Assembly: GCA_028564925.1 (NCBI GenBank)
Contig: CM053034.1
Coordinates: 158,280,048-158,344,047 of the forward strand
DNA length: 64,000 nucleotides
Reading direction: 5' to 3'
DNA from: Lithobates sylvaticus
Taxonomy: Eukaryota; Chordata; Amphibia; Anura; Ranidae
This document shows, one piece after another, positions 1-10,404 of this stretch (positions within the stretch are counted from its first letter, which is position 1; each line of letters opens with the position of its first letter). A model generated the notes under the pieces. That model worked only from the letters and a program-made list of their open reading frames with translations. It searched no databases and was not told the DNA's origin. Made by a program: the position numbers and the translations under genes.

Positions 1-391
1 GGACTTTTCGACAGCAAAAGTCAGACGGAACAAATCTGCCGGACAATTCGACCATATGTGGGCTTCATTGGACCTTTGCTGTCGAAAAATCAGATGGACT
101 TTAGATTTAGAACATGTTTCAAATCTTTCCGACTGACTCAAGTCCGGACGAAAAATCTGTTCGTCCGTATGCTAGTCCGTCGGACGAAAACGGATGCTAG
201 GGCAGCTATTGGCTACTGGCAATGAACTTCCTTATTGTAGTCTGGTCGTACGTCATCACGGGGGAATCCGTCGGACTTTGGTGTGATTGTGTGTAGACAA
301 GTCTGATTAGACGGAACTCCGTCGAAATTCCGTCGAAAAGTCCTCCAGAATTCAGTCCGTCTAAAAGTCCGGTCGTGTGTACACGGCATAA
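1..391. mobile_element. MITE family A, copy 1 (left end outside window)
   Basis: The stretch is dense in alternating forms of TCCGACGG / CCGTCGGA and ends near 391 with GTGTGTACACGGCATAA. That is the same kind of terminus as the copies near 17.0 kb and 55.5 kb (GTGTGTACGGGGCATAA, GTGTGTATGGGGCTTAA). The left terminus lies off the window. It has no coding capacity. Superfamily is uncertain: the A/T-rich flanks (TAA, TTAA) fit a TA, TWA or TTAA target. Confidence 0.7.
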
Positions 392-1160
392 GGATAGGTA
401 CAACAGACTAGTTCATTTGGGGGCTATCAGACAAAAGTTGCTACATAGGCCTGCAAGTTTTACACACTACCAGAAACCCAGTTCTGCCCCCAGGTGTGCA
501 ACAAGATCTGAACAGTCCTTGGACATTATCTTCTGCCAGCACAGTTGGGGCCCTTTATTGTGGGCATGCCAAAGCAGTGCAATGTTTCTAGGGGGTGAAG
601 TTAAAGAAAAGTTAAATGAGGGGCTCCACCTTGGACTAGTTCGACTCAGCAGTCTGCCCCGTAGGATTCAATCCAGCCTGGTCTGGTTCAGCATGACACA
701 AGACAGCATGGCTAACACACACATCTTCCTGGTTGGTGCGTTTCTCTCTAGCTGCCTGGGTCCTTCCCAGGCTTTTGTTTTTATATCGTCCCTCCCCATT
801 TCTGTTGCTTGTGGACCTTGTAGTTGTGACCCCAGGTTCACTGTGTTCAAGATCCTTTCTCAGGACAACATCTCCCAGACTGCTCTGGGCACTTGTTTTG
901 GAATTATGGTTGGGCAAAGTAGTGGGCACTGCCATCTTGAGGACAAATACAGTTCTATATCTCAGAAACTATGCCCAGTATTGGTCACAAAAAATATGTA
1001 AAACTAGAGAAGAAAAGAAAAAAAAAAAAAGGGGAAGGGTGGGCGGGGGGTCCTTCAATATAGTGCATTCAAGTTATAGTCCATAAATAAAAATCTGAAA
1101 CAGTTTGAATGAACCTCACTAATTACATAAGGTCTATATGTGCTTTGCAGTGTTATAAGT
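392..1160. other. Gene-free stretch, no recognised element
   Basis: No recognised protein, RNA gene or terminal repeat. A 208-codon open frame (375-1001, plus strand) begins inside the MITE tail and has no recognisable domain or codon bias, so I treat it as chance. A purine-rich A/G run follows at about 1006-1045. Confidence 0.5.
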
Positions 1161-1189
1161 GGTACCACTCCCACTGGCTGTACACTCCA

Positions 1190-1360
1190 AATCCGTAGCT
1201 CTTAGCAGCTCTCAGTGTGGCCAAATGCGGTACTGCACACCCCATTAGCTTGCATTCTGCTCGTGTTGCCAGACAACACTCGCAAACCGAGTTAGAATTA
1301 AAAAAAAAAAGAAATTGCTCGTCTTTCAAAACGCACTTCACCGAGGTTCCACTGTATATT
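1190..1360. repeat. Short interspersed repeat family C, copy 1
   Basis: The segment shares with 5535-5675 a block containing CATTAGCTTG, TCTGCTCGTGTTGCCAGACA and ACTCGCAAACCGAGTTAGAA, an A-run, and GCTCGTCTTTCAAAACGC, in the same orientation. This copy lacks about 25 bases just before the shared GGTTCCA-TGTATATT. It directly abuts the DIRS fossil. The family is unidentified; the internal A-run and the absence of visible A/B boxes do not support a tRNA-type SINE. Confidence 0.55.
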
Positions 1361-1361
1361 A

Positions 1362-1933
1362 ATAAAAAAGGAACCCTCGCATGAGGGGCGCACAGCCAAA
1401 AAATTAACAACACCATTTCATACTCTCGGATCCGGGGAACTAGCCAGAGGCACCCACTGACCTTTACCCAATCTAAAAGTTTTCGATCTGCAAATAAAGA
1501 CACGAAGATTATCAGGCCCCAGGACAATTGCAGACAAAAGGACCTGGTCCTGCCTGAACAGACCTAGGAAAAACCTTCCAGCTCAAAATGGCGGAATGAT
1601 ACACCACCCAGATTAGGAGTGGCCTACGATCCAAATTGCCTCAGTATCTGGATCTGAAACAAAATCATAGCATTTGGCGGCCCCAACCCTAAATGAATGA
1701 GATGAAAATTTAAAACCTGAAAGATTGAGCCGTCTCTGGTAAGCGGGGAACTGTCCTGGTGGATAAAAAAGGAACCCTCGCCTGAGGGGCGCACAGCCAA
1801 AAAAATTTGATACCAACACCACTGGGCATACTCTCGGATCCGGGGAACTAGCCAGAGGCACCCACTGACCTTTACCCAATCTAAAAGTTTTCGATCTGCA
1901 AATAAAGACACGAAGATTATCAGGCCCCAGGAC
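1362..1933. repeat. Direct duplication inside the DIRS fossil (1362-1525 and 1763-1933)
   Basis: Both blocks start with ATAAAAAAGGAACCCTCGC and end with ATCAGGCCCCAGGAC, and between them share TCGGATCCGGGGAACTAGCC and the TTTTCGATCTGCAAATAAAG stretch. The offset is about 401 bases. It may be the element's own terminal/internal repeat arrangement, common in DIRS elements, or a later tandem duplication. Confidence 0.75.
1530..1915 (-). pseudogene. Tyrosine recombinase remnant of the DIRS fossil
   Basis: The minus strand shows the end of a tyrosine recombinase: SSHSFRVGAAKCYD corresponds to the GHSFRIGAA box of DIRS recombinases (arginine of the catalytic set), followed by a short IWIVGHS tail. 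In the family this enzyme inserts the DNA copy by strand exchange, without target duplication. Only fragments remain, so no function is expected. Confidence 0.65.
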
Positions 1934-2055
1934 TATAGAAAAATGTTAAAACGAAAACAATGCAATACCACAAAACGCAGCAGCTTAAACACCATTTCAG
2001 ATTTCTACTTTATTCGGAAAATTTGAGACAAAGGGAAACTCCAGCCACTATCTTG

Positions 2056-3438
2056 TTAAATTAACGACATAACAGGAAAAAGTTCCAATAGGACTATATT
2101 CCGTATAACTTCCCCCTGTAGCCAGCTGGGGTGCCATTCAGGAGCACACCAACGGCCGTTCAGAAAAGCCCCAAAACCTGATGAACCAGCTGCGTCTGTG
2201 AAGAAATTTAATTGAAAATCATCCGTAATAGATTGTTGCCATACTGTTGAGCCATTAAAATTAGAAAGGAAAGCATCCCAAACCTTCAAGTCCTCTTTCA
2301 CATTTGCTGACAGGTGAATATGGGAATATGGGGACAGAAAACCACTTGTGGCCAAGGCGAAACGCCTTGAAAAAATCCTGGCCATCGGGATTACCCTGGC
2401 TGCGAATGCAAAAAGCCCCAATAGGGATTGTGCCTCTTTCAACAATACTTTTCTTTTGGATAAAAACAATGAAATCAACAATCTCAAACGGCACAACTTT
2501 TCTTCCGGTAGCCTAAACTCCATTCGCATTGAGTCGATTGTGATGCCCAAAAATTCAATCGTAGAGGCCGGAAGGACCGTTTTCTCATGGGCGATAGGAA
2601 TCCCAAAAAGGGTACACGTCCTCAAAAAAGTGTCCAGCGATTTAGAACACAATTGTGAGTCCACTGGACCAATGAACAAAAAATCATCTAGGTAGTGTAA
2701 CAAGCCCCCTTCCGGGAGGCACTGTGCCACAACCCAGTGTAAGAAGGTAGAAAAGGCTTCAAAATAAAAACATGACAAGGCAAAACCCATTGGTAGACAT
2801 TTGTCAAAATAAAATTGATCCTTAAAATTAAAACCCAGGGAATTAAATCCCTGCGGATGCACGGGCAGCAGCCGGAAGGCAGACTTGATATCTGCCTTAG
2901 CCAACAAAGCCCCCTGCCCAAATTGACGTAACAGCATCAGCGCTTCATCAAATGATGCATAAGACACCGGGGCCAGGACCCCAGAGACCTCATCATTTAG
3001 TGAACTTCCTGTTGGATAAGACAAGTGATGTATGAGTCGAAAACTCCCCTTCTTGGGAACAATTCCCAAGGGGGAGAGGCGGAAATTCTCAAATGGTGGA
3101 AGCTTAAAAGGCCCCGCTACTCTACCCTCAGTGATCTCTTTATTGATTTTTTCCTGTACAATGTCAGGGTGCAGCCTGACTGAGCGTAGATTCTCAACCC
3201 GGACGCACCCAGAACCTGAATATAAAGGGACCAAAAAACCATTAGCAAACCCTTCAAACAGCAGCCGAGCCATCGTGCGGTCTGGGTATTGTTCTAGCCA
3301 AGGCTGCATGTTTGATAATCTCACTGGCGTCCTGGCCCTTCCCTCCTGTTTCCCTGGGTACTGCTGTAGAGGAGGATGCGGCCGATTTTCGAAAACACCT
3401 GTTTGCAGGATGGGCACCACTGCAGAAAGAGCATTCAT
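2056..3438 (-). pseudogene. DIRS reverse transcriptase / RNase H region (fossil)
   Basis: A 460-codon stretch on the minus strand with recognisable RT blocks: RLIHHLSYP, LLAKADIKSAFRLLPV (first catalytic Asp), CLPMGFALSC, and the YLDDFLF catalytic box near residue 246. The C-terminal part reaches the RNase H start (FFTDAAGSSGFGAFLNG). Family role: copying element RNA into DNA. It sits between the gag-like region upstream and the recombinase remnant downstream. It belongs to a broken element. Confidence 0.88.
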
Positions 3439-4483
3439 GCCTATATCTGCAATTAGCCAAGAATTTACAATGCCCTTCGTTGAAGGCGAAACAGCATCCC
3501 TTGCGAAAACTATTCTGTGGGGGCACTACCCGGGGAGCAAACTGCGGCTTCTGTGGCAGCATGAGGTTTAGCCACAGACCCACATCCTTGCAACCCCATT
3601 GCAACATTGGGTGAACGGCCAATTTTTGCCTAAAGTTCTCATCATAAGTGAACCATGCTATACCCCCAAAATGGCGAAAAGCCTCCGCTATTATATCCAC
3701 ATGCTAAAAAGTGCCTGAACATTTCCCAGGAAAACGCTCCCCTAGCACGGCCGCATAAATGCAAAAGGCCTGCAACCAATTCTGAAAAGTTTTTGGTATT
3801 GACTTCTTACGATCCTCCTCTGCTCTGTCATCAGAGCGTTTATCAACTCTAGCCATAAATTCTTTGGAAGCTGGCAATAAAGACATTAGATCAATAAATT
3901 CACCTTTCCAAATTTTATCCTTTACAGTATCTGGTAAGTGAAAACCCAGCGGGGAAATGTCGCATGGCATAGGCAGCCTAAATGACGACTCTGCTGCCCG
4001 TGGAGAAGTGGCTGCTTGATTTATGTGCCTGCCTGTCTGCGGCAGCACCCCACCCGCTGATAACTCAGAAGCATCTGCGTGTACACTTGATAAATTGCGC
4101 CACACTGGGCTTACTACATCCACTCGCACGCCATCATTAGGCTGCTGTATAGCACCACTAAAGTGTGCCCCTCCAAAAACCGTGTCATTCCTATTATTCT
4201 GCAAAGCACCATGATACTGTGCGCCATTAGTTTCTTTAATACCACCATAAGCAGAGTTCTGCAAACATGCACCAGACCGCTGTGCCCCTTTAATGTCATT
4301 TTTAGTGATAGAAAAAGCACCAAACTTATGTGCACCTGTATCATTAACCACACCAGCACCATCTGTGTGTAACCCATGAAAATTATATAAATCCTCCTCA
4401 AATTTTTTAACCTCAGTACCACCTGTGTGTACCCCTTTAAGATCATTTACAAGGCTAGATAAGGAAGTCATTAACAAACACAT
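3254..4483 (-). pseudogene. DIRS gag-like region with zinc-knuckle and GA-repeat segment (fossil)
   Basis: The downstream part (3254-3700) has a cysteine/histidine cluster of the DIRS gag type (CCFAFNEGHC, CRYRHECSFCSGAHP, RCF). The upstream part (3704-4483) contains an unusual series of GAHKFGA, GAQRSGA, GAQYHGA and GAHFSGA motifs spaced about 15-25 residues apart. Family role: nucleic-acid binding and particle-like assembly, inferred only. It is split into more than one frame. Confidence 0.65.
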
Positions 4484-4539
4484 ATCATTAACAGGGATGT
4501 TGTAACATGTCTCACCACTGGGCGAACTCCCCTCCTTTA

Positions 4540-4975
4540 GGCCCCTTTCACACTGGGGCGGTTTTCAGGCGGTACGGCGCTAAAAATAGCGCCTGTGTAC
4601 CGCCTGAAAAAAACCGGCCCCATTCACTCCAGTGTGAAAGCCGGCGGGCTTTCACACTGGAGCGGTGCGCTAGCAGGACCGCAACAAAAGTCCTGCTAGC
4701 AGCATCTTTGGAGCGGTGAAGGAGCGGTGTATTCACCGCTCCTATACCGCTCCTTCCCATTGGAATCAATGGGAAACCGCGGGGATACCGCCCGCAAAAC
4801 CGCCGCTGCAGCGGCGCTTTGCGGAGGTTTTTAAACCCTTTTGCGGCCGCTAGCGGGGGTTAAAACCACCCCGCTAGCGGCCGCATACCGCGGGGAAAAA
4901 CGATGGTAAAGCAGCGCTAAAATATAGCGCTGCTTTACCGTCGCCGCCCCGCACCGCCCCAGTGTGAAGCCAGCC
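4540..4975. mobile_element. Harbinger-like MITE nested in the DIRS fossil
   Basis: The ends are inverted: GGCCCCTTTCACACTGGGGC at left and the complement of GGCTGGCTTCACACTGGGGC at right. TTA flanks both sides (4537-4539 and 4976-4978), the TWA duplication expected of PIF/Harbinger. The interior holds several short palindromes (CCGCTAGCGG-type, AAAATAGCGC-type). 436 bases, no coding capacity. The DIRS reading resumes on both sides. Confidence 0.8.
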
Positions 4976-4978
4976 TTA

Positions 4979-5435
4979 GGCTGGAAGCTGCTGGCTGACT
5001 GCATTCTTCCTCAGTAGAGGCAGCGTCCTTGAGAGGCATGCTGCTGGCTCTCCCCTTCTTCCGAGGGACAGGAGAAGCAGAGGACTTTGCTTTCTTCTTC
5101 CTCCTTGCTGGCTGTTGGCGCGGACTGCGCATGCAGGCTCCACCATCTTTTCCCCAGTGACATCCTCGGCCATGCTGAGGGGCGGACCATGCGGAGCCAT
5201 GTTGGGGCTGTCCTCTAGGCATCTCTGTAGCCACTCCTCTCCTCCGGCTCCCTCCGCCTTCTCTATTAGGCGGCGCAGCAGCGCCTCGCGGTCTCTGGAA
5301 GCCTCCATCTTCTTCTGTCAGCTCTGCAGGGGTAGGGGGTCCCGGTCTTGCTTCAGAGAGACAGGTAAGACCGGACGATCTGCTCTTAAAGGGCCCCGTT
5401 TCGCGGGCTTTAGCGCTCCCGCCGCCATCCACCAA
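4979..5435 (-). pseudogene. Start of the DIRS fossil's gag-like region
   Basis: On the minus strand, about 110 codons from 5308 begin MEASRDREALLRRLIEKAEG, an acidic/basic helix-like start resembling DIRS first frames. The region is GC-rich. It is separated from the rest of the gag-like region by the nested MITE. Identification rests on position and orientation more than on a diagnostic motif. Confidence 0.5.
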
Positions 5436-5534
5436 TCAGGCGCTGTTGCTAGCCTGCTGCACTCACCAATAGCAACCTGCAGATGAGAAATCATTCCCCT
5501 CATACTCCCCCATGTTCGCCCTGCATATTGCAGG

Positions 5535-5675
5535 GCTTGCCATTAGCTTGAATTCTGCTCGTGTTGCCAGACAACACTCGCAAACCGAGTTAGAATTAAA
5601 AAAAAAAAAAGTTGCTCGTCTTTCAAAACGCTCATTAACCATGTTACTCGTATACCAAGGTTCCAATGTATATTC
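5535..5675. repeat. Short interspersed repeat family C, copy 2
   Basis: Same orientation and core as the copy at 1190-1360. This copy keeps the segment CATGTTACTCGTATACCA that copy 1 lacks. The two copies bracket the DIRS fossil. Confidence 0.55.
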
Positions 5676-5923
5676 ATTTCTACATTGTATTTCAATTATT
5701 TCTAGCCTACTTCTATTACTCTAAATTAACTAGAAGTCTGTAAACTTACTTTGTGAAGATCCCCACAAATTTAATTCCTCAAATTCTGTGACTCGTATTC
5801 ACTATGACTTGTTGATAGGCATTGCTGTGTCACACATTTCTCAGAGCCTGCCTTTTGAACTACTTAGGCGCTAAGAGGAGGAGTTTCTTGAGGTTGAGTC
5901 AGTAGAGGAATCACTGCTTGCAG

Positions 5924-6429
5924 GTGTTTCGTCAGATTTGGCGACCCATCAGATTTTGTAACGGAAGTGACGTTCCGTCTTCGCCATCTTGGTACACCCC
6001 GCACTCGTCCACAGTAAGGATATAGTCAGAAGCGGCAAATGGACATCTCGTTACACCCACTGGAGTCTTGCATTTCACACTTATTTTTAACAGTAATCTG
6101 AGCTTATATAGTGCAAAACAGGATTTAAAAATCCGTCTGACTGTTTAGATGTTGAATTTTAAAAGCAGTGGGGAGCCTGCTGATCTCACAGGTTTATAAC
6201 ATCTAAACAGTCGTACGGATTTTTAAATCCTGTATTTCACTATATAAGCTCAGTTTACTGTTAAAAATAAGTGTGAAATGCAAGACTCTGGTGGGTGTAA
6301 CACGATGTCCGCTTGCCGCCTTCTCACTGTGTCCTTACTGTGGACGAGTGCGGGGTGTAGCAAGATGGAGGTGACGGAATGTCACTTCAGCTACAAAACC
6401 GAAACGGGTCGCTAAATCTGACGAAACAC
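5924..6429. mobile_element. Foldback element, arms about 230 bp
   Basis: GTGTTTCGTCAGATTTGGCG at the left end is mirrored by CGCTAAATCTGACGAAACAC at the right. Along the arms GTACACCCCGCACTCGTCCA, AGTCTTGCATTTCACACTTA and CTGTTTAGATGTT all recur inverted. The arms run to about 6154 and from about 6198, leaving a loop of about 45 bases. No coding capacity and no clear target duplication. Class II foldback/MITE is likely; superfamily unknown. Confidence 0.8.
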
Positions 6430-7139
6430 CAGCAGCAAGGTACGATAGGTACACGCTCAGCTTGCTCCTCCTATGACCGATGGACCACAGCGGATTACTG
6501 TTACCAATAACTGGTAACTGAGTATCACTATGGGATTTTTTTTTTTATACCAAAGACACGTAGCAGAATACATTTTGGACTAAATTTATGAAGAAATTTG
6601 ATTTTATTGAATATGATTTATAACAGAAAGTAAAAAATATATATTTTTCTGTCTTTTTCATTTATATAATAATAAAAAAAAAAACAGTGATGATCAAATA
6701 CCACCCAAAGAAATCTCTATTTGTGTTAAAAAAAAATTATATAAATGTAATTTGCGTAAAGTGTTGCATAACTGCAGAATTGGCAGTTAAAGTAGCGCAG
6801 TGCTGAATAGCAAAAAAAATGCTCTGGTCATGAAGGGGTTAAAACCTTCCGGAGCTCAAGTGGTTAAAGTGGTTGTAAACCTCAGACATGCAATATGAAC
6901 AAAGCATATCCCTCTATACAGTAGTGTTTAATCTGTTTGTAAGTCGGAACAGGTACATTTTTTAAGTGTAGTTCCAGCAAAAAATCTATTCTTAAGCTTT
7001 TTAGATAACAGAGAAGGATTATCACCCCTGTAACATTTGTTTTGCTTCTGTGCCCCTGTTCAGAAGATTTACTTTGATCCTCTGCTATCAGTGATAAAGC
7101 ATCAGTGGAGACACCTTTTTCCAATGAGATTTCCTCTCA
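6430..7139. repeat. TTAA-type element end and A/T-rich interspersed repeat
   Basis: From about 6530 to 6870 the sequence matches the subterminal part of the TTAA-bounded elements seen later (GATCAAATACCACC, AGCGCAGTGCTGAATAGC, CTCTGGTCATGAAGGGGTTA, AAGTGGTTAA). It is therefore a right-end fragment of that family. After 6870 (TTAAAGTGGTTGTAAACC) another repeat begins, similar to that at 35.5 kb. No gene. Confidence 0.55.
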
Positions 7140-7213
7140 CTTCCTGTTTTCCCTCCGTTTGTAAGTCTGAGTCATTTGTAAGTCGGATGTTTGTAAGTCG
7201 GGGACCCCCTGTA
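7140..7213. mobile_element. Solo end of the GTAAGTCGGGGACCCCCTGTA MITE family
   Basis: TTTGTAAGTCGGGGACCCCC TGTA is the terminus of the MITE seen whole at 62252-62578. Only this end can be recognised here. Confidence 0.6.
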
Positions 7214-7845
7214 AAAAAAAAGGTGACAGGGGAGGGATCTCCAGCTGATTGACAGCCTCAGCTCTGTTCCTGTGTGCTGTGTGAAAAAATCATTAAAAAA
7301 ATTCATAAAAAAAAAAAAATCAAAAAAAAAAAAAAACTCACCTCTAAATGGCTGTTGCTAGGGGGTCCCTCGTAGTCTGCCTCCTTCAGTGACTGGGCTG
7401 ATGACATCACTTCCCCTCAGCACAGGAAGGGCTCAGCTCTGCCCCCTCCCTCCTTCCAGTCATCTGGGACACGTGACAGGTCCCAGGTGACTGCTTGACC
7501 AATCACGGCGCCGCTCGCACATGCGCAGTGGGTGCCCGGCTGTGAAGCCGGTGCCGCCGAACGGAGGGGGAGACGTGCGGGGCTTCGTTCCCCCACATGC
7601 TGGACCCTGGGACAGGTAAGTGTCCAATTATTAAAAGTCAGCAGCTGCAGTATTTGTAGCTGCTGACTTTTAATTTTTTTTTTTTTAAGCTCTCAATCCC
7701 CTTTTTTCTTACCGCTCAGACAAGCTTTATAAATTCTGGACTTTAAATAGGTGTAGAGAAGAGAAGACTGCAGATAAACAGGTACAACTTATGTAGGAGG
7801 ATTTGTTTCATCTCTGCGTATCACCCGAAGACACTTCACTGGGTA
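7214..7845. other. Gene-free GC-variable repeat with hairpin 7631-7673
   Basis: A-runs (7283-7335) are followed by a GC-rich stretch (7500-7620). A hairpin at 7631-7673 has the stem TTAAAAGTCAGCAGCT against its complement. It looks like a non-coding interspersed repeat. No protein frame is supported. Confidence 0.45.
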
Positions 7846-8135
7846 CAGTGCCTTGAAAAAGTATACCCCTTGACATTTTCCACATTTTGTCATGCTACAA
7901 TCAAAAACGTAAATGTATTTTATTGGGTTTTTTATGTGATAGACCAACACAAAGTGGCGCATAATTGTGAAGTGGAAGGAAAATGATTAATGTTTTTCAA
8001 GATTTTTTACAAATAAATATGTGAAAAGTGTGGTGTGAATTTGTATTCAGCCCCCCTGAGTCAAAACTTTGTAGAACCACCTTTCACTGCAAATACAGCT
8101 GCAAGTTTTTGTTAGGGAAGTCTCTACCAGCTTTG
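7846..8135 (+). mobile_element. Tc1/mariner left end, truncated
   Basis: Starts after TA with CAGTGCCTTGAAAAAGTATA and follows the left terminal region of the complete Tc1 copy at 22508 (ACATTTTGTCATG, TAGACCAACACAAAGTG, TTTGTATTCA). It then jumps to AGTCTCTACCAGCTTTG and stops near 8135. The transposase and right terminus are missing, so it is immobile alone. Confidence 0.85.
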
Positions 8136-8296
8136 TGAACAGAGAGCGTCTGAACAGCACCGGCCCCGTCTCTGGGCCCCCTGGGGCAATGAATGAATGA
8201 ATGCAACGAAGCAGTCTCTGGGGCAATGAATGCAATGGAGAGTAGTCTATCTGGGAGCAATGAATGAATGGAGCAGTCTCTCTCTCTCTCTGTGGG
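8136..8296. repeat. Short imperfect tandem repeat with GAATGAATG and TCTCTC runs
   Basis: GGGGCAATGAATG / GGGAGCAATGAATG followed by GCAGTCTCT recurs three times, then a CT microsatellite (8275-8291). Confidence 0.5.
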
Positions 8297-8542
8297 CACT
8301 GTTTCATATTCTAGTTGAGAATGTTTTGGGTGTGTTTAGTTGGCATTACGTTTTATTTTAGGGTTTATCGCCTTTTCCTTCTTTGTGCAGTTAGCTTGTC
8401 CTGGACTTACCATTCTGCCACACTGCTATTGACCAGCCTGTTCCACTGCCACCAGTGCTTTGCCGGCTGCTGCCCTTCTTGGTTGAAGTTAACAGTCCCA
8501 AATACAAAGTCATCAGCCTGCCTACAAGCACCAGTGCCGTCA

Positions 8543-9890
8543 GCTGCAACTCCTGAAGCATTCCCTGCCAGTCTTTGGCTTCATTATACATTTACAGTAC
8601 AAAAGCAACTATACAATTTGTTGTAGTGTTTTTTTTTCTCCAAAAATGATCTGCTGTAGTCTTTGTAGTTTTTTTTTCAGCCCCCCATGCTCTCTGGCCC
8701 CCATTGTGCTCTTGAGCCCCACAGTGCTCTCCAGCCCCCCTGTGCTCTCAGCCCCCACTGTGCCATCAGGCTCCCCCCTTGTGCTCTCCGCACCCCCAGT
8801 GCTTTTCACAGCCCCCGTGCTCTCCGGCTCCCATGTGCTCTCCAGCTCCCCGGTGCTCTCCAGCCCCCCCTGTGCTCTCCGACCCCCCCTGTGCTCTCAG
8901 GCTCCCCCAGTGCTCTTCAGCCCCCCATGTTCTCTCCGCCTCTCCCCTGTGCTCTCCTGCCCCCCCAGGGCTCTCCGGCCCACCTGTGCTCTCCAGCCCC
9001 CCCCCAGTGCTCGGCCTCTCCCCTGTGCCCTCCAGCTGCCCCCACATGCTATCTGCCCCCCACATGTTTTCCACCCCCCTATGCTCTCCGGCCCCCATAC
9101 TCTCTGCCCCCAGTGCTCTCCAGCCCCCCTTGTGCTCTCCGGCCCCCCTTGTACTCTCAGGCTTCCCTCTCTGCCTCTCCCCTGTGCTCTCCAGCCCCCC
9201 AGTGCTCTCCAGCCCACCTATGCTCTCCAGCCTCCCCAGTGCTCTCAGGCTCCCATCAGGGCTCTTCAGCCCCCCCCCCTGTTCTCTCGGCCTCTCCCCT
9301 GTGCCCTCCAGCTCCCCCCACATGCTCTCCCCCCCCTATGCTCTCCAGCCCCCCTATGCTTTCGATCCCCCATAATCTCTGCCCCCAGTGCTCTCCAGCC
9401 CCCCTTGTGCTCTCAGGCTCCCCATGTTCTCTCCACCTCTCCCCTGTGCTCTCCATCCCCCCAGTGCTCTCCGGCCTACCTGTGCTCTCCGCCCTCCCCA
9501 GTGCTCTCAGGCTCCCATCAGAGCTCTTCAGCCCCCCCTGTTCTCTCCGCCTCTCCCCTGTGCTCTCCAGCTCCCCCCTTTGCTCTCCGCCCCCACATAC
9601 TCTCCGCCCAGTGCTCTCCACCGCCCATGCTCTCTGGCCCTCTTATGCTTTCGGTTCCCCATACTCTCGGCCCCCGTGCTTTCCACTCTCCCATGATTTC
9701 TGCCCCCCGTGCTCTCTGGCCCCCTTCACCTCTATCAGAATGGAGAGTGGGGAAGGGGCCGATAAATATGTCATGGGCTGCTCAGTCAAAAATGCCCGGG
9801 CCTATTTTTTGTCCCAGTCTGGCCCCGAGCACAAGTGCTGCCTGCTGCAACTCCTGAAGCATTCCCTGCCATTCTTTGGCTTAATTATAC
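8543..9890. repeat. Direct duplication flanking the C-rich minisatellite (8543-8590 and 9844-9890)
   Basis: GCTGCAACTCCTGAAGCATT and CTTTGGCTTCATTATA (TTAATTATA in the right copy) occur on both sides of the minisatellite in the same orientation, about 90 percent alike by eye. The tandem array sits inside a duplicated host or repeat segment. Confidence 0.75.
8688..9735. repeat. C-rich minisatellite (GCTCTCCAGCCCCC type)
   Basis: About 1 kb of variants of AGTGCTCTCCGGCCCCCATG, with units of roughly 20-30 bases and a strong pyrimidine bias on the plus strand. Stop codons are rare in the motif, so frames of about 400 codons stay open on the plus strand and about 185 on the minus. Translations are Ser/Pro/Leu- or Gly/Glu-rich with no domain. 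I read these as by-products. Confidence 0.9.
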
Positions 9891-10399
9891 AGCTATATCA
9901 TATGGCGGGGGTCAGCAACCAATAGATTGCAGCCAGGTAACTGGTAGATTGGAGTCTGGGCTTGCTGATGTGCCATCCCACAGCATAAAACAGAGTGCAA
10001 TGCAGAGGGACTACTTGCAATGTTGAAGCTGTAGTAGGGAGCGAGAGCCGTATAAGCCAATGGCTTCTTTGTAGTGCTGGCTCCTGTCCCATGTGGAATG
10101 ATACCAACTGCACTCCACCTCTTATCCTGGCTAGCAGTCTCCAGAGTGGTGCCAGCAGCAGGAAAGAAGAGATCTTCAGGTCATTAAAACTGATGCGCTG
10201 CAGTTTACCCACACCGCGGGTGCAGTGCAGTGTACCTGCAGCTTTCCTGCGGGTTTGCTGCTGCGCTTAGCCATAGACTTCTATTATATCCTGCGGGATT
10301 GGTGCACTTTCAGAATGCAGGTGTTTTGGTGCGCTTTCAGAAAGTGCACCACACCTGCAGGATGTAATCTATGGCAAAGCATCAGGAAGGTTGCAGATG
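9891..10399. other. Gene-free stretch with short direct and inverted motifs
   Basis: No gene recognised. GGTGTTTTGGTGCGCTTTCA and GATTGGTGCACTTTCAGAAT recur, and GTGCACC motifs pair locally (10305-10350), as in other anuran MITEs. Superfamily not determined. Confidence 0.4.
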
Positions 10400-10404
10400 C
10401 ACTG

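Larger units (their letters stand above)
1361..5505 (-). mobile_element. DIRS-type tyrosine-recombinase retroelement, broken fossil
   Basis: On the minus strand the parts run gag-like (about 5.4-3.25 kb), reverse transcriptase/RNase H (3.44-2.06 kb), then tyrosine-recombinase remnants (about 1.9-1.6 kb), the usual DIRS order. The element is broken in several places (roughly four or more), carries a nested Harbinger-like MITE at 4540-4975 and an internal duplication at its recombinase end. It looks clearly older than the DIRS copy at 24.2-29.9 kb. Edges are approximate: the left edge is where family C repeat sequence stops, the right edge where it starts again. Confidence 0.8.

Noticed and set aside
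375-1001. 208-codon plus-strand frame
   Set aside because: Starts in a MITE tail, lacks a recognisable domain, and other frames overlap it; likely chance.
1190-1360. tRNA-derived SINE
   Set aside because: No A/B box pair could be recognised and the A-run is internal.
8646-9925. Open frames of more than 400 codons on the plus strand and 185 on the minus
   Set aside because: They lie on a stop-poor C-rich minisatellite; translations are simple repeats with no domain, and several phases are open together.
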